Source of the DNA: Apostichopus japonicus
Taxonomy: Eukaryota; Echinodermata; Holothuroidea; Aspidochirotida; Stichopodidae
Length of the DNA: 64,000 bases
Direction of reading: 5' to 3'
Assembly (NCBI RefSeq): GCF_037975245.1
Contig: NC_092574.1
Location: forward strand, 15,323,713-15,387,712
The translations under genes were made by a program, and so were the position numbers. Positions 1-13,000 of this stretch are shown piece after piece (position 1 is the first letter of the stretch; each line of letters starts with the position of its first letter). The notes beneath the pieces are model-generated. The model was not told where the DNA came from. It ran no database searches and saw only the letters and a list, made by a program, of their open reading frames with translations.

Positions 1-947
1 TGACCTGATTAATTCGCCTCGGCTTTGAGTACAACGTTCCTGTAAGCTGCTGTACTGGACGAATCTAACCGTAATAGTAATTGCAGACTTTGCGATGCAT
101 GTTATAGTCAGTGCAGACTTTGCCATCCGTGGTCCCACCTAACAATTTTTGTGAGGTCGTAAGAGTGACTCCCATAGTGTCCACTTTTGGGAAACCAAAA
201 ATGAAAATGTTTCTTATTTTTCTAACATAACAGCTCTGTGATTTCCCATTAAATCGTAATCAAATCACAATGGTCATAGACCATACATAGTTAATTTTAA
301 ACAATTTGTAATGTATCAAAACACTGTTCTGTCTTTTTAGTCTTAATGTTAAATACATTCTGTAAAATAGCTAGCAACGTTTTTAGTATTAGGCCTGCAA
401 TGCAACCAAACATGGTAACCCCTCTGTAACTGCATGAACTTTTAGGTGCAAAAAACTTCATGTTTAGTAGCATTTGAAAATCAATGCCCAGGAAATGCTG
501 TCATACCGGACAGTTATTTTAATAGTTTACTTCAGATGTGCAATGTTTATCTCAAATTGATGAACGCAACTGTCGGCTAATTGTAGTTGTGGCGCCAATC
601 ATTGATGTACTATTCTCTCACCTGTTGCCGATGGCAACAACTACTGTACTTTGGCTCCTCAATCAAAGTGTAGTAGGACATTAAACCTGGCTCAAAAATT
701 GACCAAAACTCTAGCGCTCTAAAGCAGTATGAGAATAAACTAAATAAAAACATTGAAAAGCACATACATGTCCTGTGTTTTGTCATTTCTGTAAGTTTGT
801 TTTTAAATTTGCCTTGTTGTCCATTTGAAAGCTGCAAAAACATTCTAGGGCATATCGGTCCTAAAAATTCACAAAGTTTTACTGGTTAGTATGTTGATAG
901 TTTTTTAACTGTTCCTGCTAGTAACTGTGATAATGTTATTTCGACAG
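1..947 (+). other. Intron upstream of the first visible PHKA exon
   Basis: AT-rich non-coding sequence that must be intronic, because exon A enters the protein at an internal position. I saw no earlier PHKA exon here. A short minus-strand open frame at 610-843 has no recognisable homology. Confidence 0.7.
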
Positions 948-1088
948 GCTGCCATGGAAGCTGTTAATGAGTTGGATTTATTCTGTGCGAGGGGCGGAGC
1001 CTCATCTGTCATTCACGTCAAGTCCGATAAAGTTGCTCAGTGTCAGGCCATACTGCATTCTATGCTACCCAGAGAGTCAAATTCCAAG
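948..1088 (+). CDS. PHKA: PHKA exon A (residues 1-47)
   Basis: Acceptor ttcgacag, donor gtaaga, phase 0 to 0, 47 residues beginning [12 protein letters not shown] and ending LPRESNSK. It matches the alpha-subunit block that closes the glucoamylase-like domain (EAMNEIDLFGARGG in vertebrates). One visible difference is Cys in place of the Gly after DLF. The ATG at 954 is an internal Met, not a start, because the homologous protein continues upstream. Confidence 0.95.
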
Positions 1089-4000
1089 GTAAGAGCGACG
1101 AAAACAAAAACAGAAGTTTTTTTTTCTTCTCTCTTCAAACTTCACTGCTACTATAAATCATCTTCTGTAATTTTAGCTTGGTATGTATTAGACAAGCATT
1201 TGAGGGATTTCAGTAGGTGATCTTCTGCTTAGTGGCTTGCTTCTTCAAAGCAAGCAGGCACATAGGTTTTACACACTGAATGTATTATTAGGCCTTTGAT
1301 TTTGCATATTATTCACCGACATTGTTTGACGATAGTTTGTGGTAGCCGAGACCTAAAGTTATTTGATCTTGACCAACCAAGATATTCTTTGACAATTCTA
1401 TATGATTTTCACATGTAACATAATGGCTGCTTAGATTCAATCATATCATAAATTAAATAATTTGGAAATTAAAATTGATTTGCAGCATTTTCTTTGTTCC
1501 TTATTTTTCCATTTAAAAAAAAAAAGTCTTGGTTTAGCTAAGATAAAAATTCATTTTACCTTTCGTAAGTCAGTCCATGCTGCATTATGGAAATAAGTAA
1601 CCAAGAATGCTTAGAAAGTGTCAATAGTACTATTATACCTAAATGCTCATCACAATACTTATTGTGATGATATTTCCAAAATTGTTAACCTCAAGTTTCA
1701 AGTGATGTTAAATGATACAGTAAATATTTGTGACTTGGTCTTTGTCATTCTACTTCTTCAGTGGGGGGAGGGGAAAGGGGCAGGGGGAGACTGCTAATCT
1801 CAAAATAGCATGCAACAATAACAGATTTTACTCTTTTTTTAAGTTCATGCAGCCTTATACCACATTACTATTAATAGAATTCTACTTTGTATCAATTGTG
1901 ATGCAACCTTCTCTGAAATTGAACTTACTGTTGCAAACAAGCAAAAATAACATACTTGGCTTTTGTGCCACATTTACTTTGAGAGAGATGCTTAAGTGAC
2001 TTGATATGTTTATTACTTTTAATAATGCCATTTTCATAAGATTATTCAAAAGTGTAATTAAGTTAGATTGTCTTTTATATTGTCTCAGGAAGTTGATGCT
2101 GGTTTACTCTCAGTCATTGGTTTCCCTGCTTTTGCGGTGGATGATGAGAGCATCTTGAATCACACCAAAGATGATATTATGTGCAAACTTCAAGGAAAAT
2201 ATGGCTGTAAGAGATTTCTCAGGGATGGATATAAGACGGTCAAAGAGGTAAAAACACAAACAGTTCTGAAGTTTTTTCCATTATTTACAGATGCGGTCAG
2301 TTTTCCTGAAACGACATACTTTTATGATACAGGAGAATACATCCGTTATTTAACCAAAGATTTATTGCAAGGTCAATTAACAAAGGTTATGTTGGCCCTC
2401 CCTGTAGAGAATGGTTACATTGTTAATGTCACTGCTGTGATGTTCATGTATGCATGCTTTGGGATAAATACACACGTCCTCCTTCCGCTCAAACCTTGTG
2501 CCTTTCGACATTTTTTGGTCTCCAGGATCAGCTCCCACATATGCTCTCTGTACATCCAAAGTCCTAACTTTATGCTCAATTATGAATCACCTTGATTTGA
2601 GCCTTGAAAAAATCTTTGATCACTCTCTTTCTCTCCCATCTCAACTTCTCCCCGAGCTCTATTTGCTACACATGGTTTTAACTGTTGAAATTTTATAAAC
2701 CCAAGTAAAGTTCCAATATCAAAAGATGAAAGAAAATACATTGCAGGTAAATGTCTGTTTATGCGAACAACTGCTTAAAAAGTGGCCATTAGATCCTGGG
2801 TATCTTCAAATAGTTTCAATAAATTGTAACTATAAATAATATTTTGACTTTTCCACTTATTCAGGATCCAAACAGGATGTACTATGAGTCAGCCGAACTT
2901 AAGATTTTTGAAAACATCGAGTGCGAGTGGCCAGTCTTTTACATCTTCCTAATGCTAGATGGCATATTTAGCAACAATAAGGAACAGATCAGTGAGTACC
3001 ATGATGCTATAGATGACTTGATGATATACTTGCCTGACGCCTCTAAGGTCATTCCGGAGTTATACTACGTTCCAGAGGAAAAGGTAAAAAACGAACCCTT
3101 TCTGTCACAAAGTTGATGTTTTAATATCCAAAAATGGTTGAGGTTATTTAAGTATCTCAGGGTGTCACTTGTAGTGTAATGTTTCCACTCATCAAGGAAG
3201 CTGTAACAACAACCAGTAAAGATAGGTTGTTGAATTTAATGCCATTGACAGATGATTTGTAGAGTTTGTCACTTTTAAAACAAACTGTAACTCTTATTCT
3301 AAACCTACCACACTTTAGTAGTGTAGAACTACTTAGCCTAGCCTATAAGAATCAGGACTAGTCTGGTCACTTGCATGACATCAAAATGGAGGACATCAAG
3401 CCATGGATGACATGCTCATGCACTGAGAGAGGAGCTGACAAACCTTTTTATTTTAGCACAAGTTCATTCCTTGATTCTATACTGGACTTTAGGTGGACTT
3501 AGAATACAAGACTCCCGGTAGTCAGGACAGAAAACCGGGTGGACAGGTGCCACATTTATGGAGTCAGTCCCTCTTCATCCTCGCAATGCTCATGAAAGAA
3601 AAATTCATCACGCCCGGAGAAGTGGATCCCTTGAACAGAAGGCAGTCTATTCGTCCGAAACCAGATTTGGTTGTTCAAGGTACCATAGTGTAAAATTTTG
3701 TTTGCATTTAATCATGGTTGGGGGGGGGGATGAGAATTCAAATTAAAAGTCATTGAAATGCTGTGGAAAATCCTTTGAGGGATTGCCAGGTAACTAGTAC
3801 TGAAGGTTAATTATTACAAGACATGTATTGTCTCCTCTGCCATGAGAATAACTAAACAAGAATTGTAGTCTAAGTTAAAAAAAGCGATGTGGAACCTATT
3901 AATGAATTAATAAAGATAGCTTGCTCCAGATTCACTTTTAACCCCAAGAGATTCATTGCTGTAAAAAAATTAAGGGGTTTGAACCTCTTATACATGTGTC

Positions 4001-7000
4001 ATGTTGTTAATTTTGCTCTCACATTTACCTTGGTCACTCTTTCTAGTTTTGTATAAATTATGATTTTGATCCCAGCAGAACTTTTTCTATCAGATTCTCT
4101 TTTCTAGCAGAATCTCTTTCAAGCCATCTCTGGTCTTTCTTGCTTTACGTCATTATTTTATGATGCGGTCTTTATTTCCCAGTTGCTGTGCTAGCAGAAG
4201 ACACTCTTGTTCAGCAGATTCTCAAGTCACATGACATCGTTGTACAGACAGTCGCCGAGGCAGCTCCTATCTTCATCTATCCTGCGAGAGTACTTATCCA
4301 TGTTTTTAAACACCTCGGTGAGTATAACATACTCTGTCTTATCCGCCAGCATTGTACATTCTCAGGAAGTTTTTAAGTTAATCCTGCATGATTCTGAAAG
4401 AAAACCGATCAATGTTACCGAAGGGAACCTCCGCTCCTACACAAAGAATGGTTAGAAGGTACTTTAGTAAACGTCTGTTGATTTTGATAGAAATGTACCC
4501 GTTTACTCTGTACCAAGTTTTCTGCCTTTCATTCCAGGTGAGAACAAGAAGATGGAATTAACTGGTAACGTTTGTGGTGAGACAGGAGTCCTCGGCACGA
4601 GTATGTTGTATACCTTGCATGGTAAAATATTAGCCTTTGTACCTCAGGTGAGTTTACTTCATGATTTCCCTGGCTGGTTTACAATTTCTTCTTGCTGTAT
4701 CGTTGGTAAAAGGCTATTTAATGCTTCCTTTCTGGTGATTGAGCTGGGTGTGATGGGGAGGAGGGGGGGGGGTGTGGGAGGGGGTGGGAAGGAATGGTGC
4801 CATAAACTGAAGGGTACTCCTGCATTTTTGTGATCATTCCTCCCATTACATGTTTTATTATGTAAAATGTCCTTTTGATCAACCTTTAGATACCCTAGGG
4901 CCTATAATACGTTCATGCACCTCGCTATGATCCTGCTATGCATGTGAGGTTAATTATGCAGAGAATCACAAAACCATGCACATGGAATAAAAAAGAAAGA
5001 CAATTATGTTCAATATTAGTACATAGCAATAAAGAAATCACTGGGCTGAAAAATGAGGAATTGTAATGATTACATGCAACAGGTAGCTCTAAGTAAATCT
5101 CTCAGTTTGTCACAGTGGATAAATGACTCCTTGGTTAGACTTCTGCGATTATGCAGATTTTTTGTAGAGGATAGTGAAATCTTTAGTTTCCTGTTTTTAT
5201 TGTTTATTAGTTCCTTGACCATCATCAGTTCTATCTTGCCCTTGACAATGACCTTCTTGCCGACCTTACCAAAAATGATATTAGTTTCCTGAGGAACAAC
5301 TGGAGGGAACTGGGGAGACCCACCGTCACCATCACCGTCACCCACGGAATGATAGGTAGGTAAAATCAGATGGCACCCACCAGCTTTGTCAAAGGCAGAT
5401 TCTGTCCTCCAGCGTTTTGATGGTTATCGTTCTTGTCCTTCTTGCCATGAAACACTTTTGTTTGTTATAAACAGACTTACAAAGTACTTTATTACAGCCA
5501 TTTATCAATATCAACATTTACTCCCCTCCTAATAATCACAAGTTAAATTGGTCATCATGAATCTCCACTTTCTTCCTCTGGCAACATGCTATAAAGCTTT
5601 ATACCAAACCTGCTCCCCCAAATACTGTTTAAGTTATGCTTTAACAATACCTCCACAAGTGTCTGCCATTCTCTAAAACATAGCATTCAGGCAGCATACA
5701 ATCCTTTTATGTTTAATAGCTATGTATCTTTGGTAGCCTATCGTTTGCAACTTAGTCTCAAACCCTACTAGTACAGGATTTTAGTTTGTTTGTATAATCG
5801 AATCAAGTATATATTTATAAGTCCAAATATTACAAACTATATTAACACGTTTTGTACTTGTGTATGTATGTATGTTTGTAGGGGAGATGGCATTTATGAG
5901 AAAGAAATAAAATTGATAGTTATAGAGCGAGAGGAAAGAGAATCGTATTATCCTAAATAAGTAAAACTCTTGTTTTTCTGCAGCGAATGAAAGCATCCAA
6001 GCATCAATTCTTTCAAACATACGCAAATTCCAAACCGGTTACATCAATGGTGTCCAGGTCCAGATGGGAAACCTTGGGAACCTCATTAGCACCTCTTGCA
6101 TCAAGAGGTTGACTTTCCTGGAGTCAGAGCACCCCAGTGACGCCTCTCTTGGTAAGTTTGGGGTGTGTTCGTGGGGCAGGGGGGGGGGTTCACTCTTTAT
6201 TACGGTGGTAAGTTGAGTTAACTCAATAATGTAACTAATATACACTTTCTCCTACTGAGACTCGTTTCATATTTGACATGAGTTTAGCGAAACTTCAAAA
6301 GAGTGATTTTGGAGTTGATATGAATGGGTTTATCAAAGAATATCTCACGATGGGAGTTGGACCAGCTTGTTTCTTTACTTGCTCCGTATTACATGTTTTT
6401 CTAATTTTAAACTATGTTGATGTGGTGCCTTCAATGTGTAAAGCAATGTGTGAGTATTGGTTCAAATGTAGTACTTCAATATAGCACATTTAGACAACTA
6501 GGGAAAACAGCTTATAGGGTTATATGAAATTATATGTTTGGTACAAAACTATACAGATTACACTGCCTTCTGTTGAAATTTCTTCGATTCTTTTAATTTA
6601 CAGGCCACCTCTGCCCCCACCTCACACCCCCCCCCCCTCCAAAATGGACATTCTTTAGCATAAGCTCTAACAGGAGTTGCAGTAGAAACTTTTTCCTCAC
6701 AGAAATTTAAATCTAGGGTTACAAAAACAAAGCAGAATGTTTTACAGGTCAGTGTAAAACCTGGTTTTGCAAACTCTTTAGATTATTTCATATAGCATAA
6801 AATCCTGTGCAACTTATCTGAGTTGCTACCCAGTCACGAAGCTGTAAAACTGCAAATATTGAGTTCAGAGTGTGTAGCATTTCCATTGTTTTATGATGAA
6901 AATATTATTCCCTTTGTTGTAAACAAATTAAATGTTGCAAAGAGAAAAAGTTAATGTGAAGCATAACATGTACTGACAGTGTTCTATTGTGTGATTGTAT

Positions 7001-10000
7001 TACAGTAAGTCTGGTATTTATTACATTTTTTGGTATTTGTTGCATTGTTCTTTCTTCAAGGAGGGAGAGAGCAGTTAGTTAAACGTTAATCTAACGTGAA
7101 CCTAAAAAAAAGATGCTTTTGGAACATTTTTTTTGTTTCCATGTTGTAAAGAAAATGTGTATGCAGGAAAAAATAACCTTAAAAATGAAAGATGTCGAAG
7201 GGGTAAGATTCTCTTTTGTTAGCAAATCGTTTTTTATAAAGAAAGAAAGTGCATGAAGAAGAAAAGGGGCAAGATTTTCTTTTTGTTAACATAACAAATG
7301 ATAATTTCCTTGCTTTTGAAAATTAGCACGCATGGGAAATTACTTTAATTTGAAAGAAACGTATCAAATGGGTTAATTTCTTTTCGTGCTTCACTTATTA
7401 AGTGTTTTCTTATTTTTTTCTCTTATAACAAGAAATGCATAAAGTGGGAAAATTACAAGAATGAAAACTGAAACATATCAGAGGCATTAGATTCCCTTGT
7501 GATATTTGCTGAAGAAATGTTTTCAAAATATTTATTGCTTTCTTTATAAGAGAAGAAAATATTGGCATGCTGGTGAAAAGTACATTTATCAATGAGTTTA
7601 GATTCTCTAATTTTTTAAGCTTATTTAAGAACCAGTTTGGTTACTTATGCTTTTATAAAAAATAAAAAAAACATAAAAAAAGGGCATACACAAGAAAATT
7701 ACATGGAGGGAAACAGGGGTAATGCTTTTCTTCATTGTAGCCAAATTCAGTATTTAACTGTGGTAATAAAAATTAAAAATGGCTGACAGTCAAAGTGTTA
7801 CTAATATATCATGGGGAATGCATATATATGAAGAAGATATTTGCAGGGTTTGTTTAAATAGTTCACTCTAACAGTTCTTGCATTTATTGGCCGCGGTATT
7901 GAAAATGCCAAACAGGTGTAACGGAAAATGTTGAGTGGTTGTTCTCTTTTTTCTCACAGCACGAGCTTTAGCAAAACATTGCATTCACTCTAGTTATGAT
8001 CCTGTATGGCAAGGTAAGGTTAAGCCTTCCCATCATGCCACTGGTCACTTTTGAATGGTTTCACAAGAATGTCATTGTTTTGTTTGGTTTCCCACGAAAT
8101 TAACCCCATTTTTTCCCGCTTGCAATATCAAAGTCTTCATTGACTTTGGTTACCCTACCCCGATCAACCATCACTTTCCTCTTGTATGCAACTGTTGTTT
8201 ATTACAAATTTGGCAAATTTTTCTAGTTTTTACCACAGGAATCTGGAAATTGCAGTTGTGTGATACATAGAATCTTATTGTTGATGATTTTTTCAATGTC
8301 AAAGATCGAAAATATTGGAATTACAGACCTAAGATAGATGGACCTGTTGAATTTATAAAAATACTTTAGAAAACATCTCCCCTTATTATGATTTAACAAA
8401 ACATTGCATTTATTCTAGCTATGATTCTGTATGGTAAGGTATGGTTAAGCCTTCCCATCATGCCACTGGTCACTTTTGAATGTTTTTGTTGTTTTGTTTT
8501 TGGTTCCTACTAAATTTAGCCCATTTTTCCCGCTTGCAATATCAAAGTCTTCATTGAACTTGGTTACCCTACCCTGATCAATCATCACTTTCCTCTTGTG
8601 TGCTACATTTCAAAATTTATTTACTCAACTGAAGACATGTTTACAACCATGAAAGAAGATAAACTTCTCCGCCTGCTATTTTCAGAAGTCACTGTCTTTG
8701 AAAAGTAATGCGATATGTCGTGCCGTACCTATAGTAGCATGCTATAGCAAGTTAGAGCTTCCTTGTTAGGTTGCTAGGCAACAGCAAAGATGTAAAAAGT
8801 GCATCACATGTAGCTTTCCATACATCTGCTGAGAGGTTTCCAATGAAAGTTTTTTCTCTTTCGATCAAACTTTCGGGCAAAACCTGCCTGTGTTTACTTT
8901 CATTCTTTGACGCTACAAAAAAAAAAAAGGAAGCCTGCAAAATTTATGTCTGCAAAAGTAGCAAACTACTTTTGTTCAAAATTCATCAGATTCCTTTTCC
9001 CGCAGCAGTCTTTTTTAATCCTACGACCTAAATGATATAGAGGACTTGTCAAATAGATGATTACATCAGAGTTGAAAACATTCAAACATCTGTATTTTTG
9101 AGGCATAATGGGTATGCTGGTATACTGACCCCATATTGCAGACTATAACTATTATGATTATTTTATGTTTTTTTTTATGTTGAGGTTTTCCTAATAAGGT
9201 CAATATAATATATTCTTGCTGGTGCTTCTAACATTTTCATAATAATTTCTATTTTTCGATCTCCGTTTTTGGTTCAACTTTTCATCTATTAATTAAGGAT
9301 TTGCATATATTTTGTCTGTGATGCATGGTAATATAATGGCATAGATAATATAGAAATTAATGCACATGCTTTGTAGATAGACATTATCACATTCACTATT
9401 GCATTGGTTGCGGTGTCAAAGGTCATGACAGGACATGTGACACTAAACAGCCGTGGGATTTCTGTGGTGATATTCAGTGCAGGCTATATTGAATGCCAGA
9501 AAATTGCTTTAAAATATGAGTTGCGAGTAATTGTTTTCATATATATGACATGATTTAAGGGATATTTCCACTTGGTTTTAGTTGGTTGCTTTAACAAAAT
9601 TGCTGGAACTATTCTGCACCTGTTTGTTCCAAACCACATCCACTTGTACCTCAAAGATATTTTTTTGTTGTCCAACTTGGGTGATACTCTGTGAATGCAG
9701 ATCTGGCAACAGTAGTGTTAGTGATGCTGCCATGGCAACTATGCTGGAAGTGGTTTTGTTTTCCTTCACATTATTTAAATCATTTATTCAAAAATAAAAT
9801 ACAATTCATACAGGCATGTTATATTGTGATGAAATTCTAAATGAAGAGAAACTTGAATGCTAAGCAAACAACATTCCATATGCAATCACCAATTCGAGTA
9901 CTTGAAAAAAAAGCAACAACAACAGCATTGAAATAGGAAAATAAAACTTTTGAAGAAGTTGTGTAATGACTGACATCACAGGCAACCATACTCCGATCCC

Positions 10001-13000
10001 CTTCCTTGAGTAAAGGATAGAATACTTAGACTTTTCCCCGTTTCATTCAAACAACTATTATATAAAGTTAGGAACATGGTATTGAGATGGAGGGGGGAGG
10101 GGGGGAGGGGGTGGGAAGGGGTAGTCAATTGATGTTGTAGAATGTGGTTCTTTTCCATGTCAGTGTCACATTGATCATCAGTCAACACAGATTAGCCCTT
10201 TAAAGCAAAGATTGCGTTTCGTTACTAGAATTACATGAATCATACAGTATTGCACATACAATCAGATCACACACTATGGCCCACTGAAGTATGTGATTTG
10301 CTCAGTTTTCAAAGATGAAAGATTAAATAAAGATGTATTTCTTGATATACCTGGGAGAATAGATGTAAAACTTTCTAATTGGAATCGAGATGACAATAAT
10401 ATCTTTAGGGCAGCGTTTTATATGTAAATCAGGCAAAGTCTAGATATTACTGCAGGAATTTGGAAACTGCCTTTGTGTGTTACATAGAATCTTATTGTTG
10501 ATGATATTTTCGATGCCAGAGATCTAAATATACAGTAGGAATTACAGAGCCAAGATTGTTATAACTTGGAGGTTAAGAGCTGGCATCTTTATTGACATAT
10601 AAAGCTCTTTTCATTTCAACACATGTCTTTAGATTTATTCATGAGTTGGTTGGCTGGTATCGTTTCTTCCTTTAAGTTGTACTGTATTTCCCAGTACAGG
10701 GTTTTGTTCCTATTATTAGCAACCAATATATATATATCACAATAATATATCACAAAATTTCATTTTTGCTATTGGTAATTTTTGCTATTGGTATTATTGA
10801 ACACATTGTGATGACATTGGTGTATATTGCACACTCATTCATTGTAACATCCTCAACGTCCTGGGAAACCCCCCCCCCACCTCAATAAAAAAGAAACAGT
10901 TAGTACTATGTAAAATAATCACATTCTAGCAAGTGGACAGGAGAGAGTTTTGGCAAAAGTATATTATTATGTCTTGCTTTGTATAATTTTAATCTCAGAT
11001 ATATATTAGGCCACAGATAACTGTCTTGTAAGATCTTTATATCCCTTCACCTTCCACACACCACCACCCCCCAATCCCTACCCCTGCACATCATGCAGTG
11101 TAATGGTAAGGTTGTATCAATGTGTAAAGTGAATGAAGTAAGGCAGACCTTTCCTAGGTATAATATCTGCCATAATATTGTTGCATTTATCAGATATAAA
11201 ATGTGGATTTGTCTTGCGATATAACTGACCAGAACCCCGCACCTGATTAATGTTTTCCTCTTGTACCTTTTTCCGATATCAGTGGATATGTCTAAAATAA
11301 CGCATGATAAGTATCTTTGAGAATAAAACATTACCCATGCACACAGCACGGTAGTTTGATACTGAACTTGATATAGACAACAATGTCAGTCTATTTTGGG
11401 GTTCGGTGTCTGGTAGGAAGTGTTTTGTGGCGATTCAGGATCCAAACAGGTTGAATACTCTCAGATAAACATAGCTACAGATAGCTGCAGATAAACATAG
11501 CTACTGGCTACAGATAGCTACAGTAAACATAGCTATGTATAGCTACAGATAACTATAGATAAACATAGCTACTGGCTACAGAGCAACAGATAAACATAGC
11601 TACTGGCTAAATAGCTATGTCAGATAGCTACAGATAAACATAGCTACTGGTGACAACAGCTGCCACAGTACTGAAAGCTGCTACTGCAAAGACTCTGAAG
11701 TAGTCTTGTCTTGTGAGTTTAAAAAGCATCTGTTAAGACCATAGAAGGAAGCGGTACATATACAAGATGTGCTTTGACTCAATTTAATTCCTTCTACCTC
11801 TCATATCACAAATTTTTCTTCTCTGATATCTGTCCAAGTTGTAGGTCAAAGAAAGAGTGTGTTTGAAGCTGATTGAAGTGTTTGAATATGAAGACAAACT
11901 ACATCAACCAGGGGAAAAGTTTGCTGTAGTAAGAGAACAGAAAGACAGTAGCACCCCCACTCCCCCCCCCCACCCCAAAAAAGGGGTAGAAAACAAATAA
12001 TAGGGTCAAGAGATAGGTATCTGTTGAGGTGATTTCACGAGAGATGAAGTGACTGGGAGGAATATTAACTGGCATGTGTACACATCATTGGTAGTATAGA
12101 TAAATATCTTGAAAGCTTCTTTAAAGCTGCATTCTCAGATTTTTCCTTTGTCTTAACAGGTGCACGCATCATTAAAATAAATACCTTGAAAGCTCCTTTA
12201 AAGCAGCGGTATGATATACCAAAAATATCTAAAACAAAATACACTGAAGCAGCATTCACAATTTCCTGCATTGTTTTTCATAGGCTTAATATGCACAACG
12301 TTAACAGTATTTAAATATTGTAAGACTATGTTTTGTCATCTGATTGCTAGCGCCTAGCAAATCCCTAGTGTTTTTACAAAGTCCTTTTAAAGGAGCAGTG
12401 TAAGTTTCTACGATAATGAAGAGTTCTTCTTTTGCATTGAGATTTAATATTCTAAAAGCGTCTTTAAAGTTAGCACATTTGCTGACAGTACTTATATCAT
12501 ACACAAAAATATTGAAAGACTGCTACAGTATCATAGTCTTGTGGTGTTTGTACAAAATCAATCAAATTGACAGCACCATATTCCGATATATTCACTAAGT
12601 CAGTAATAAAAAGGAACAAATCCCACATGAGACGTTACTGTACGTTCTTCTACTATGTGCTTCGATGTCACAGGTTGGGCAAGAATTAAAACAAAAAATC
12701 AGTGAAAATTGCTCAGTTTATGGCAAATAACCTCCTCTGAGGTAAATCAAAAGATATCTAAAACTTTTATGTCATTCATATAAATTTGGGAAGCAAAACA
12801 TGATTTCTTCTTCTTTGATGTGGTCGTATCAATCCTTCTCTTCTCTGCAGCCCTTGTGTTAGGTCAAACTTCAGACCATGACCTCCATCCCGGCGTCTCT
12901 CAGCCGTCTCTCCCGCCGGTGGTCACCTTGGACAGCTCTGATGATGGAGCATCCACCCCTCAGAGCACATCCAGCATGGAGGGCAGCCGTAAGGTGCATG

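Noticed and set aside
2068-2595. Long plus-strand open frame of 175 codons
   Set aside because: Only 2089-2247 is exon B with homology; the rest is read-through into the intron past a clear GT donor.
9681-9735. Exon-like segment after gaatgcag
   Set aside because: No good donor follows and there is no phase-compatible open frame between exons I and J.
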